From contig UQTJ01000044.1 in the NCBI GenBank assembly GCA_900544075.1, forward strand, positions 1 through 23,405: a stretch of 23,405 nucleotides of DNA, given 5' to 3'. Positions 1-7,274 of this stretch are shown piece by piece. Numbering within the stretch: position 1 is the stretch's first letter; every line of letters begins with the position of its first letter. Origin of the DNA: an uncultured Bacteroides sp. (GTDB taxonomy: Bacteria; Bacteroidota; Bacteroidia; Bacteroidales; Bacteroidaceae). The notes under the pieces were generated by a model. It did no database searches. It was not told where the DNA came from and worked only from the letters and a program-made list of their open reading frames with translations. The position numbers and the translations under genes are program-made.

Positions 1-19
1 TACAATGGCCGAGCGGCAT
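1..19 (-). CDS. Possible 5' end of a leftward gene cut by the window edge
   Basis: An ATG on the minus strand at 19 follows an A-rich leader and begins a frame that reads MPLGHC before the window ends. It lies about 90 bp downstream of the sigma-54-like promoter at 95-109, so a gene starting here or a little further left is expected. Six codons are too few to confirm coding or to identify a family. By context it could be another part of the efflux system, for example the missing ATPase or another permease, but that is only inference. Confidence 0.2.
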
Positions 20-94
20 TTTTTATATTTAATCGATTTTATCGGACAGCAATAAAATTTTTATTTCAGGATATTATTTACCATAATCACATAT

Positions 95-109
95 TCAAAA
101 ACTATGCCA
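95..109 (-). promoter_or_regulatory. Sigma-54-like promoter for a leftward operon beyond the left edge
   Basis: The minus strand reads TGGCATAGTTTTTGA. This fits the -24/-12 pattern TGGCAY-N5-TTGC with one deviation in the -12 box (TTGA). The same 15 bases occur at 7120-7134 upstream of the tolC-like gene. Two palindromic activator sites lie 57 bp upstream in both places. The predicted start of transcription is near 83, and no gene lies between it and the left edge except a possible start at 19. Confidence 0.65.
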
Positions 110-165
110 TTTACATACTATTCTGATTATAAATAAATTACGCAAAACACCTGTATATAGAAAGC

Positions 166-179
166 GTGCGCATCCGCAC
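166..179. promoter_or_regulatory. Enhancer (UAS) site A1 for the NtrC-type regulator
   Basis: Palindrome GTGCG-CATC-CGCAC. It has the same half-sites and 4-base centre length as the pair at 7191-7225 next to the response regulator gene. It lies 57 bp upstream of the sigma-54-like promoter at 95-109, a normal position for an NtrC-type enhancer. Confidence 0.65.
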
Positions 180-186
180 ATTCATG

Positions 187-200
187 TTGCGAATCCGCAC
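187..200. promoter_or_regulatory. Enhancer (UAS) site A2 for the NtrC-type regulator
   Basis: Palindrome TTGCG-AATC-CGCAC, one base off the perfect half-site. It starts exactly 21 bp after site A1, so both sites lie on the same face of the helix. The 7191-7225 pair has the same 21-bp step. Confidence 0.6.
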
Positions 201-231
201 GCTTCACACAGTAGATATATCGTTTTTCACC

Positions 232-1785
232 TCATTCTGCTACTATCCAACGGTCAATATTTCTGGTTTCAGAACTGAAATTAACCCCTATCTTATAAAC
301 CTTACGGCCATCAGACATGAAAGGAAGGGCATAGTTTCGGGATTCTATTTGAGCTATGGCATCCTCGGCACTGCTTTCAAACTTGAATTCCATTACATAG
401 ATATACTGTGGAGTTTTAACTACCATGTCTATCCTACCTTGAGAAGTGTGATACTCGGCATGAGTATAGAAACCCATCAAACGGAAGACTATGAAAAGAA
501 CATTCTGGTAATGTAGCTCTGTGTCGCGAATCAACTCGTATGGAGTGTCAGAAAAGAGACTTTGAAGACGCTCCATGAAACTGTCAATCTTTCCTTTTTC
601 CAATTCCTTGATGAAATTCATTATATGGAAGCTGGTATTCCTGCCATGCATATTCATATAGCTGGGCATAAGGAAATTAAGGAATCCCTGTTCAACCTCC
701 TCATTAGGAAAACCAAGTATATAATTCTTAAAACGTTCGTCATACTCCTTTATTGTCAGATATCCGCTCTGGAAGAACAAAGGAATAGGATTGGTATTTA
801 TTGTCTCAAGCCCAGTAAGCTCATCGGCTGTAGATTCTGCATTGCCTGTCAGGTCGCTCAGAAGGTAATTGTTCTTCTGAAGGAGTTTTACGAGTATGGT
901 CGGGGTACCGGTGGAGAACCAGTAGTTTTCTATTTTCATCGAAGCGAATGTATTCAACACACTGAAAGGATTGTACATTCCTTCGCTATTGCCGGTAAAA
1001 TGATAACCGTCATATTTCCTCTTTAACATTGCGTATGTATCAGAACAACTCATGTTCTGCTTTTCGGCAAGAACTCTGACATCTTCATCAAAGAATTCTA
1101 CAAGTTCTGTTTCGCTGATACCACACAATGATGCAAACTCATTCTCCATCGTTATATCACGGAGATTATTCAAATCACTGAAAATGCTTACCCTGCTGAA
1201 CCTTGTCACTCCCGTAAGGAGAGCAAAGCGGATATACTTGTCGCATGATTTCAAGTTACCGTAAAAGGATTTCAGAATACTTCGGTACTCGGACTGAAGT
1301 TCCTCATTATCCAATGATTGTATAAGAGGCTTATCATACTCGTCTATCAGGATTACTACACCGCGACCGGTCTGTTTTGCAGCCTTTTCAATCAAGTATG
1401 CAAAACGCTCTTCAGGAGCACGGTCCTTCTTCTCATCGCCATAAATTTCTTCCCATTTTTCAAGATGCTGATTGAATATGCCGTAAAGTGCATCAACATC
1501 CTTATAATTGCGGCTGTTCAAATCCATGTGAAACACCGGATGAACATTCCACTCTTTCTCCAGTCCTTCTATGGCAAGTCCTTCAAACAAATCTTTCCTA
1601 CCCTCAAAATAAGATTCAAGAGTAGAAATCATCAGACTCTTACCGAAACGTCGCGGACGACCGAAAAAGTAATATCCGCCTGTAGAAACAAGACGATGTA
1701 TAAGCGCGGTCTTGTCGACATAAACAAAACCACCCTTACGAAGTTTCTCGAAGTTCTGGATTCCTATGGGATATAATCTGTTCAT
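232..1785 (-). CDS. AAA-ATPase_like / PD-(D/E)XK nuclease-family protein
   Basis: A 517-residue protein of the AAA-ATPase_like plus PDDEXK_9 (formerly DUF1703) family, common in Bacteroidales and often present in several copies. The N-terminus (NRLYPIGIQNFEKLRKGG) is typical. The Walker A region FGRPRRFGKS is at residues 41-50 and the Walker B segment VVILIDEYDKP at about 143-153. The C-terminal GRIDMVV and VMEFKF (about 450-469) supply the Asp and Glu-x-Lys of a PD-(D/E)XK fold. The open frame extends upstream to 1866, but the ATG at 1785 starts the conserved N-terminus and follows a good promoter at 1823-1853. The gene sits between the efflux permease and a second enhancer/promoter unit, as an insertion would. 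Its cellular role is unknown; nuclease activity is inferred from the fold only. Confidence 0.9.
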   Translation of the reverse strand: MNRLYPIGIQNFEKLRKGGFVYVDKTALIHRLVSTGGYYFFGRPRRFGKSLMISTLESYFEGRKDLFEGLAIEGLEKEWNVHPVFHMDLNSRNYKDVDALYGIFNQHLEKWEEIYGDEKKDRAPEERFAYLIEKAAKQTGRGVVILIDEYDKPLIQSLDNEELQSEYRSILKSFYGNLKSCDKYIRFALLTGVTRFSRVSIFSDLNNLRDITMENEFASLCGISETELVEFFDEDVRVLAEKQNMSCSDTYAMLKRKYDGYHFTGNSEGMYNPFSVLNTFASMKIENYWFSTGTPTILVKLLQKNNYLLSDLTGNAESTADELTGLETINTNPIPLFFQSGYLTIKEYDERFKNYILGFPNEEVEQGFLNFLMPSYMNMHGRNTSFHIMNFIKELEKGKIDSFMERLQSLFSDTPYELIRDTELHYQNVLFIVFRLMGFYTHAEYHTSQGRIDMVVKTPQYIYVMEFKFESSAEDAIAQIESRNYALPFMSDGRKVYKIGVNFSSETRNIDRWIVAE

Positions 1786-1822
1786 ATAAAATCTGTTTTT
1801 TAATGAGGCATCGTTGTTTCTA

Positions 1823-1853
1823 CAAAGATATATTAAAGTGAGAAAAGCACAAA
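1823..1853 (-). promoter_or_regulatory. Bacteroidota-type promoter for the AAA-ATPase gene
   Basis: The minus strand carries TTTG (1850-1853), 19 bp, then TATCTTTG (1823-1830), an exact match to the Bacteroidota housekeeping consensus. It lies just past the stop codon of the permease gene (1859), about 38 bp before the ATG at 1785. The ATPase gene is therefore probably transcribed independently of the efflux operon. Confidence 0.65.
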
Positions 1854-1858
1854 ATGTA

Positions 1859-4219
1859 TTATTCACTTTTCATAACATCACTTGGATTAATACGTACTGC
1901 CTTATTAAGCTGGAACACAATTGTTGCCAATGATACGAAAGCTACCAAGAGGAATGAGAATATGAAGACTGAAATACCTACCGGTGTTTTCACCACAAAA
2001 TTAGCCGAGTATACGCTTATGATATACCACGAAACCGGTGTGGCAATTATAAATGCCAGCAGAAACGTCGCTATATATTTGCGTCCCAGAAGGAGATATA
2101 AATCCTTCATTCTCGCTCCGTTCACCTTTCTTATGGCTATTTCACGATAACGGCGACGTATATCGTACAATGAAATACCGAAAAGTCCCAGACATACTAT
2201 AAAGACTGCAATTCCAGAGAAAAGAAGATATACATTTGCCAGTTTCTCATCATTTCTGTACAAATCTTTTACCTTATCTTCAAGCATGGAATACTTGAAT
2301 GACTCTACTCCATAGACATCTTTCTGAATCTGTCGCAGATATTCTATCACTTCTTTGGCCTTACCCTCACGACAAGCTATTTCGTATCTGTCACCACGAT
2401 CCTTATCTGAGATTATGAACACCGTAGATGCAGGACCGCTGCTTATATGCCCCGAATAATAATCGTTGATCACTCCTACAACAGGTATAGGAGTGTCATT
2501 GATTAGATTGGCAAATACAGTAGCTCCGTCAATAGAAGTATATCCAAAAGCTTTCATTGCCGATTGGGTAAGCAGACATACCTGCCCGTCAATATTTTCG
2601 GGCAATCTTCCCTCGATAAATTTCAGCTTGTATATGTCAAAGAACTGAGGTGTCACCATATAGGGCATAGCCGAAACAGTCTGATCTTTATTATTGATAA
2701 ATCCCATGTAATATGAAAATCCTATGATATAATATGGCGATGCTGTCCACGAACGTATATCAGGGCACTCGTTCAGGGCTTTATCTATCGCCTTGACGTG
2801 CTGCAACCGTAACTGTATGTTTTCCGGTGTATAATAATTATAGTCTTTCGGCTCGTAAACCAGCTCTGCATGGATTATATCTTTTGTTTCGAATCCGGGA
2901 GGAGTATTCAGCATAAAGCGGAGCTGGCTGTTGAAGTAAAACGCCAACATAATCAGGATGAATGTGAGCAGATATTGTACAAAAAGGAATGTCATACGAG
3001 AATTCATTGAGCCCGTAAAGGTATTTCCCAATGTACGCAACGAAAGTGCGGGCATCATCCTCAGGCATCGGTAATAGAAATATAATGTCACCGACAAAAG
3101 CAAAAGTATGAGGAAAGCTAAAGATACCCATAAATCGAACCAGCTATACGAGAAAGCTGCTCCGAAAATGCCGTTTACAAAACCTTGTGTCACCTCTATC
3201 AGAAGCCATGCCACAAACATAGAAAGCATAATGAGTAAGGCATTCTCGGCATATATCTGTATAAAAAGAGTCTTGGCCGATGCCCCAAACACTTTTCGCA
3301 GGGTATGCAGAAGTCCGCGCTTCACCATCACCACCATATAGAGATTTACAAAGTTTATCACTCCAGCTAAGAATATCATAACGCACATTCCGATGAATAC
3401 ATACAGCTGCATCCGGTTGCCGCTATTTCCAGAATAGGGCGCGGCGTTGGACATCAAAGCCTGCGACCAGTAAATTTCCTTTACAGGGATGAGCGAGAAT
3501 GTATATTTGCGTGTGTCATACTGCGAGGCATGCGGATTGATATAGCGCGAAACACGTCCCATCGCATTTGCCGCCTCGACAGCCGTTTCCGACTCTATAT
3601 GAACGAACTCCATTGGCATACGCTCCCACGCGTTGGACAAGGCAGACGACAACACGATGTCGAAATCAAGAGTCCTTTTGCAATCGGGTAGCCTCAATAC
3701 ACCGGAAACCACCACATCCTTGCCATTGGCATATCTAAGCTTTCGGCCTATAGGGTTCTCACTACCGAATATCCTTGCCGCAAACTCTTCCGTAAGCAAT
3801 GCGGCATCAGGTGCATCAAGTGAGAGGTTTCCTTGGGCAGGCTCATATCTGAAGATTTTAAAGAATTCATTATCCGCCACAATTCCGTTCATGATATATC
3901 GCTCTCCTCCGTACTCTATATAGTCCTGTTCGAGAAGGGTGAGCCGGGCACGCGCGATGATATATCTACTGTCAATGTACATACTGTCACGCTGATCCAT
4001 CTCTGCAATGGATAATGCCGGGTTATCGCCATCCCACATAACTGAGACTCCATATACGGAGTTTCTGTCCACACAGTTACTGTCAACAGAAAGCTCCCTG
4101 TTAATATACCGTAGTAGTATTATACAGCATGCCAAACTTAACGACAGACCTATAAGATTTATTATTGTGTAAGATTTAAGGCGTACCAAAAAACGCCATG
4201 CATAAATTATAGTTTTCAT
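1859..4219 (-). CDS. FtsX/MacB-type ABC transporter permease
   Basis: A 786-residue inner-membrane permease with the duplicated layout usual for Bacteroidota MacB/FtsX proteins. A first transmembrane helix (about 17-39) precedes a periplasmic MacB_PCD-like domain. A three-helix FtsX block follows (about 270-395), then another helix (about 410-432), a second periplasmic domain and a C-terminal three-helix FtsX block (about 670-780). The late stretch IRRRYREIAIRKVNGA is characteristic of FtsX domains. There is no Walker motif, so a separate ATPase is needed, and none lies in the window. The gene is last in the leftward tolC-hlyD-permease series, 101 bp after the adaptor gene, with an inverted repeat in that gap. 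Such complexes export peptides, lipids or drugs; the substrate cannot be read from sequence. Confidence 0.9.
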   Translation of the reverse strand: MKTIIYAWRFLVRLKSYTIINLIGLSLSLACCIILLRYINRELSVDSNCVDRNSVYGVSVMWDGDNPALSIAEMDQRDSMYIDSRYIIARARLTLLEQDYIEYGGERYIMNGIVADNEFFKIFRYEPAQGNLSLDAPDAALLTEEFAARIFGSENPIGRKLRYANGKDVVVSGVLRLPDCKRTLDFDIVLSSALSNAWERMPMEFVHIESETAVEAANAMGRVSRYINPHASQYDTRKYTFSLIPVKEIYWSQALMSNAAPYSGNSGNRMQLYVFIGMCVMIFLAGVINFVNLYMVVMVKRGLLHTLRKVFGASAKTLFIQIYAENALLIMLSMFVAWLLIEVTQGFVNGIFGAAFSYSWFDLWVSLAFLILLLLSVTLYFYYRCLRMMPALSLRTLGNTFTGSMNSRMTFLFVQYLLTFILIMLAFYFNSQLRFMLNTPPGFETKDIIHAELVYEPKDYNYYTPENIQLRLQHVKAIDKALNECPDIRSWTASPYYIIGFSYYMGFINNKDQTVSAMPYMVTPQFFDIYKLKFIEGRLPENIDGQVCLLTQSAMKAFGYTSIDGATVFANLINDTPIPVVGVINDYYSGHISSGPASTVFIISDKDRGDRYEIACREGKAKEVIEYLRQIQKDVYGVESFKYSMLEDKVKDLYRNDEKLANVYLLFSGIAVFIVCLGLFGISLYDIRRRYREIAIRKVNGARMKDLYLLLGRKYIATFLLAFIIATPVSWYIISVYSANFVVKTPVGISVFIFSFLLVAFVSLATIVFQLNKAVRINPSDVMKSE

Positions 4220-4261
4220 ACTTCAATTTCAATTTAAAATAGCCTTATAAAAATGCCACGT

Positions 4262-4299
4262 CATTTTAAATAAAACGCCTAAGCATTTTATTTAAAATG
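4262..4299 (-). repeat. Perfect 14-bp inverted repeat between adaptor and permease genes
   Basis: The arms cattttaaataaaa (4262-4275) and ttttatttaaaatg (4286-4299) are exact reverse complements around a 10-base loop. The stem is mostly A-T and no long U run follows on the minus strand, so it looks more like an mRNA processing or stabilising element than a strong terminator. It lies inside the presumed efflux operon and may set the permease level relative to the adaptor. Confidence 0.6.
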
Positions 4300-4320
4300 T
4301 CGAAACGTTTTTTTAAACGT

Positions 4321-5568
4321 CTAAAACACCAATTCCTCCGCATCGCCAAAGTTATCATATCCTGACGTAATCACACAATCTCCAGACTGCAAACCTTCGG
4401 TAATTTCATATTGACGCGGATTCTGACGGCCAATGGTTATTGGTACTTTATATGCCCGTGTCTTGTCTTCACTGAGCTTATAAATCCACCTGCCTCCTGT
4501 ATGCTGGTAGAAGTTACCGCGCGCAATAACAACTGCCTGTTCCGGCTGTCCCAACTCTATCTGTACTCTGAAGCTTTTGCCCAGACGGACATTATCAGGC
4601 ATATCTCCGGTGAATACAAGATCAACATCGAACATGCGGTCCTTCACTTCGGGAACAACCTTGGTGACTTTCAAAGGATATTTCTCTCCCTGATTGGATA
4701 CAGTAGCCGGTAGTCCGGTTGTTATCCTGTCAATATAATACTCGCTTAGCGAAGTGTGAACTTTAAACTGGTCAAGGACTTTTATTTCGGCAATGTTCTC
4801 TCCCGCTCCTACCTGCTGACCGGGAGTTACCCTGACAAAGCTCAATTGCCCGTCCACCGGTGCCCGCACTACAAGATCATTCATTCTTTCAAGACTGCGT
4901 TGCAGTTTCTTCTGTTCCCTGTCATGGTCATTCTTCAGAAGTTCTTTTCTGATAACAGTCATAGCAGAATCGCTGCGAAGACTGCTCAATTTCAGACGTG
5001 TGGACTCTGTCTTATACTCATACTCATCGCGCGACACTTCAAGCTGTGCCTTACTGCGTATTCCCATTTCGTATTCTTCTTTTTCGAGGGCGAAACTTTT
5101 CCTGATTTTATTCAGTTCGTATTCGGCTTCCAGAGTCTGCTGTTTCAGGACTAGAGTTTTCTGCTCCATTTCAAGCTCTTTCTCGCGGTAAGTTATCATC
5201 TGCTTTTCCCAATCATCACGCTGGTCGTCGATATCTCTCATCAGATTCGGATTGGAGAGTATCAATATCGTATCTCCTTTCTTCATCAGTCTACCCTCTT
5301 CGGCTACGATGCTGTTCACATTCCCGGCTTCACGGGTGTTAACCAGTATTGTCATAATAGGCTGTACTATGCCCTCTACGTCAACATACTCCATGAAATC
5401 CGAGTCCGTGACTTCCGACGTCTGTATCTTGTCGATGTCTATCCGCAACCGGCGAGGACCGGACGCAAGAACTATCACATAAACTATCCCGGCAAGGATT
5501 ACTGCCCCGCCTGCTATCCTGTACTTGTAGCGTATGTACCAGGGTTTCTTCTTTAGTTTTATATCCAT
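4321..5568 (-). CDS. HlyD/AcrA-family periplasmic adaptor of an efflux system
   Basis: A 415-residue membrane-fusion protein linking the inner-membrane permease to the TolC-type channel. A basic N-terminus (KLKKKPWYIRYKYR) precedes one membrane anchor at about 18-35. Next come a first biotinyl-lipoyl-like half with the barrel segment (about 50-105), a long charged coiled coil (about 105-235), and the second lipoyl half VRAPVDGQLSFVRVTPGQQV (about 235-255). Beta-barrel and membrane-proximal domains follow, ending GDCVITSGYDNFGDAEELVF. The ATG at 5568 is the natural start. The gene lies 21 bp downstream of the tolC-like gene, so the two are almost certainly co-transcribed from the sigma-54-like promoter at 7120-7134. 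Confidence 0.92.
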   Translation of the reverse strand: MDIKLKKKPWYIRYKYRIAGGAVILAGIVYVIVLASGPRRLRIDIDKIQTSEVTDSDFMEYVDVEGIVQPIMTILVNTREAGNVNSIVAEEGRLMKKGDTILILSNPNLMRDIDDQRDDWEKQMITYREKELEMEQKTLVLKQQTLEAEYELNKIRKSFALEKEEYEMGIRSKAQLEVSRDEYEYKTESTRLKLSSLRSDSAMTVIRKELLKNDHDREQKKLQRSLERMNDLVVRAPVDGQLSFVRVTPGQQVGAGENIAEIKVLDQFKVHTSLSEYYIDRITTGLPATVSNQGEKYPLKVTKVVPEVKDRMFDVDLVFTGDMPDNVRLGKSFRVQIELGQPEQAVVIARGNFYQHTGGRWIYKLSEDKTRAYKVPITIGRQNPRQYEITEGLQSGDCVITSGYDNFGDAEELVF

Positions 5569-5589
5569 AAGTGTAATGTTTTTTTATCG

Positions 5590-7065
5590 TCAGAATTCAA
5601 GATTATGCCATATTGGACATTTATTCATAAAATCATACTGTGTTATACTGCGCAGACCGTAGTATAGAGTCCAGTATGTCTGCATGGCTGATATGTAGTT
5701 ACGGAGTGCAGAATCTTTTTCAGTTGTCGCCGCATTTAAATCAAGTATCGATGATTTACCCATCAGATAAAGTTTAAGAGCCACTTCGTAACGCTTCGTG
5801 GCAGTCCGCTCCGTCTTTCGTGCCACACTCACCTGCTGCGACTGAAGATTGAACTGGCGTACCATTTTCCTGACATTCAGTTCGAAGTCAGTCATGGCCT
5901 GGGCCACCTGTGTCTCCACCAGTTCCACATTCGATTTTGCCACTCTCACTTTTCCCTTTCCTCGTCCCCAGTCCAATATAGGTATTGCTATGGAAAGACT
6001 CACATACTGCTGGTTGAGCGGATTTCTGTACGAATCCTTAAAAATGTCTGCCGTCTGCGACAGACCGAACTGCAAATACAGGTCAGCCTTCAAGCCTCTT
6101 GACGCCTTAGCAGATGCCAGCTGACTGCGACTTTCCAGTTTCCGTCTTTTATACAGGTCGATGTCAGGACTGTTCTCGTATGCCTGTTTGAGAGCCTCAT
6201 CAAGCGGTACATCAAAATAGTATATGCTGTCTGCAGGAATTACTTCTATCTCCGCATCATCATTTATTCCGAGAAAAGAACGCAGAGTGAGCATGGCATC
6301 TTCAACCTCTATTCCGGCATTCATCATGTTTGTTTCCTCATTCAACTTGTTCACTTCCAGTTGAAGCATCTCATTTTCGGTGATACTGCCTATGTTATAT
6401 CTTCCGCGAGCATATCTGTACAATGTATCGGCAGAAGCATAGTTGGAACGTGCAATATTCAGATTGGTCTGTGCTGAAGCAAGAGCATAGAAAAGCTGAC
6501 AGGTTCTTGACGCAATAAGTTCCATAGTCTCTGCATAAGTCTTGCATGCCTCACGATATTTCACAGGCTCGATACGCTTGTCCCATTTCAGATAGTTATA
6601 TCCGAAGAGTGACTGAGTGTAACCAATTGAAAACGGTTGGGTGTTATACGCCCTGCCATTGCTTCCAAACTCGTCAATCCTCTGTGTAGAGGTCTGTACG
6701 AAAAAGTTACCACCCGTGAAAGATACATTCTGGCTAATCTGCAATCCCAGGTCAGTGCTCAACTTATTCTGACGGATGAACTGTTCTGTACCGTCCGGCT
6801 GGGTAATCTTGTTTATCTGCCGGTTAAGATATGGATTGGAAATCAGACTGACTGACGGCAGATAGTTGGCACGAAAAGAACGGTAATTCCAATAGGCTGC
6901 ACGGTATGTATGCCTTGCTGCCTGCACCTCCGGCGAATTATCGTGTGCCATCGATATGGCATCTTCTAGAGTGAGCGTAAGTTTTCTGTTTGTATCACCT
7001 GCATAGGCAATGCCTGCGGTATAAACTGTTAAAATTAAAGTCAGAAATATTCTTATTCGTTTCAT
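5590..7065 (-). CDS. TolC-family outer-membrane efflux channel
   Basis: A 491-residue outer-membrane factor, first gene of the leftward efflux operon. A signal peptide (MKRIRIFLTLILTVYTAGIA, then YAG) is followed by TLEDAISMAHDNSPEVQAAR, the usual start of the first OEP repeat. The second repeat begins near DEALKQAYENSPDIDLYKRR (about 280-300). Heptad-rich helices fit the periplasmic alpha-barrel, and residues GKSSILDLNAATTEKDSA near the C-terminus are typical of the family. The start at 7065 lies about 43 bases after the predicted transcription start of the sigma-54-like promoter. It would assemble with the HlyD-type adaptor and ABC permease into a channel crossing the envelope. Confidence 0.92.
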   Translation of the reverse strand: MKRIRIFLTLILTVYTAGIAYAGDTNRKLTLTLEDAISMAHDNSPEVQAARHTYRAAYWNYRSFRANYLPSVSLISNPYLNRQINKITQPDGTEQFIRQNKLSTDLGLQISQNVSFTGGNFFVQTSTQRIDEFGSNGRAYNTQPFSIGYTQSLFGYNYLKWDKRIEPVKYREACKTYAETMELIASRTCQLFYALASAQTNLNIARSNYASADTLYRYARGRYNIGSITENEMLQLEVNKLNEETNMMNAGIEVEDAMLTLRSFLGINDDAEIEVIPADSIYYFDVPLDEALKQAYENSPDIDLYKRRKLESRSQLASAKASRGLKADLYLQFGLSQTADIFKDSYRNPLNQQYVSLSIAIPILDWGRGKGKVRVAKSNVELVETQVAQAMTDFELNVRKMVRQFNLQSQQVSVARKTERTATKRYEVALKLYLMGKSSILDLNAATTEKDSALRNYISAMQTYWTLYYGLRSITQYDFMNKCPIWHNLEF

Positions 7066-7119
7066 GGCAACTGTAAGTCAATGAAGTTAAATTAAAATAA
7101 TTTATCCGGTATATTTAAA

Positions 7120-7134
7120 TCAAAAACTATGCCA
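7120..7134 (-). promoter_or_regulatory. Sigma-54-like promoter of the tolC-hlyD-permease operon
   Basis: The minus strand reads TGGCATAGTTTTTGA, close to the -24/-12 consensus TGGCAY-N5-TTGC, with A for C in the -12 box. It faces the tolC-like gene, whose ATG is at 7065, and no housekeeping TAnnTTTG box was seen in that leader. The activator sites at 7191-7225 centre roughly 90 and 111 bp upstream of the predicted transcription start, suitable for an NtrC-type activator. The same 15-mer recurs at 95-109. Confidence 0.7.
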
Positions 7135-7190
7135 TTATGTTATATCATTATCATTCAGACATTTAGAAAATAAGAATCGTTAGCTATATC

Positions 7191-7204
7191 GTGCGTATAC
7201 GCAC
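7191..7204. promoter_or_regulatory. Enhancer (UAS) site B1 for the NtrC-type regulator
   Basis: Perfect palindrome GTGCG-TATA-CGCAC, 57 bp upstream of the sigma-54-like promoter at 7120-7134. It lies in the intergenic region between the efflux operon and the divergent response regulator gene, so that regulator is the obvious ligand. Confidence 0.7.
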
Positions 7205-7211
7205 AAAAAAC

Positions 7212-7225
7212 GTGCGATAACGCAC
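7212..7225. promoter_or_regulatory. Enhancer (UAS) site B2 for the NtrC-type regulator
   Basis: Palindrome GTGCG-ATAA-CGCAC, starting exactly 21 bp after site B1. Paired sites two helical turns apart are suited to cooperative binding by dimers of an NtrC-type activator. The site is also about 25-40 bp upstream of the regulator's own -7 box, so it could affect the regulator's expression. Confidence 0.7.
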
Positions 7226-7248
7226 ATACAACACATCGTTTTAAGTAT

Positions 7249-7256
7249 TATATTTG
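7249..7256 (+). promoter_or_regulatory. Possible -7 box of the response regulator promoter
   Basis: TATATTTG matches the Bacteroidota -7 consensus TAnnTTTG and lies 18 bp before the ATG at 7275. No good TTTG was found at the -33 position, so the promoter may be weak or depend on regulator bound at 7191-7225. Confidence 0.35.
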
Positions 7257-7274
7257 CAGAAACACGATAATAAC

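Noticed and set aside
4244..4260. TGGCATTTTTATAAG on the minus strand as a further sigma-54 promoter before the permease gene
   Set aside because: It has the -24 half but lacks TTG at the -12 position, and no GTGCG-N4-CGCAC sites lie upstream.
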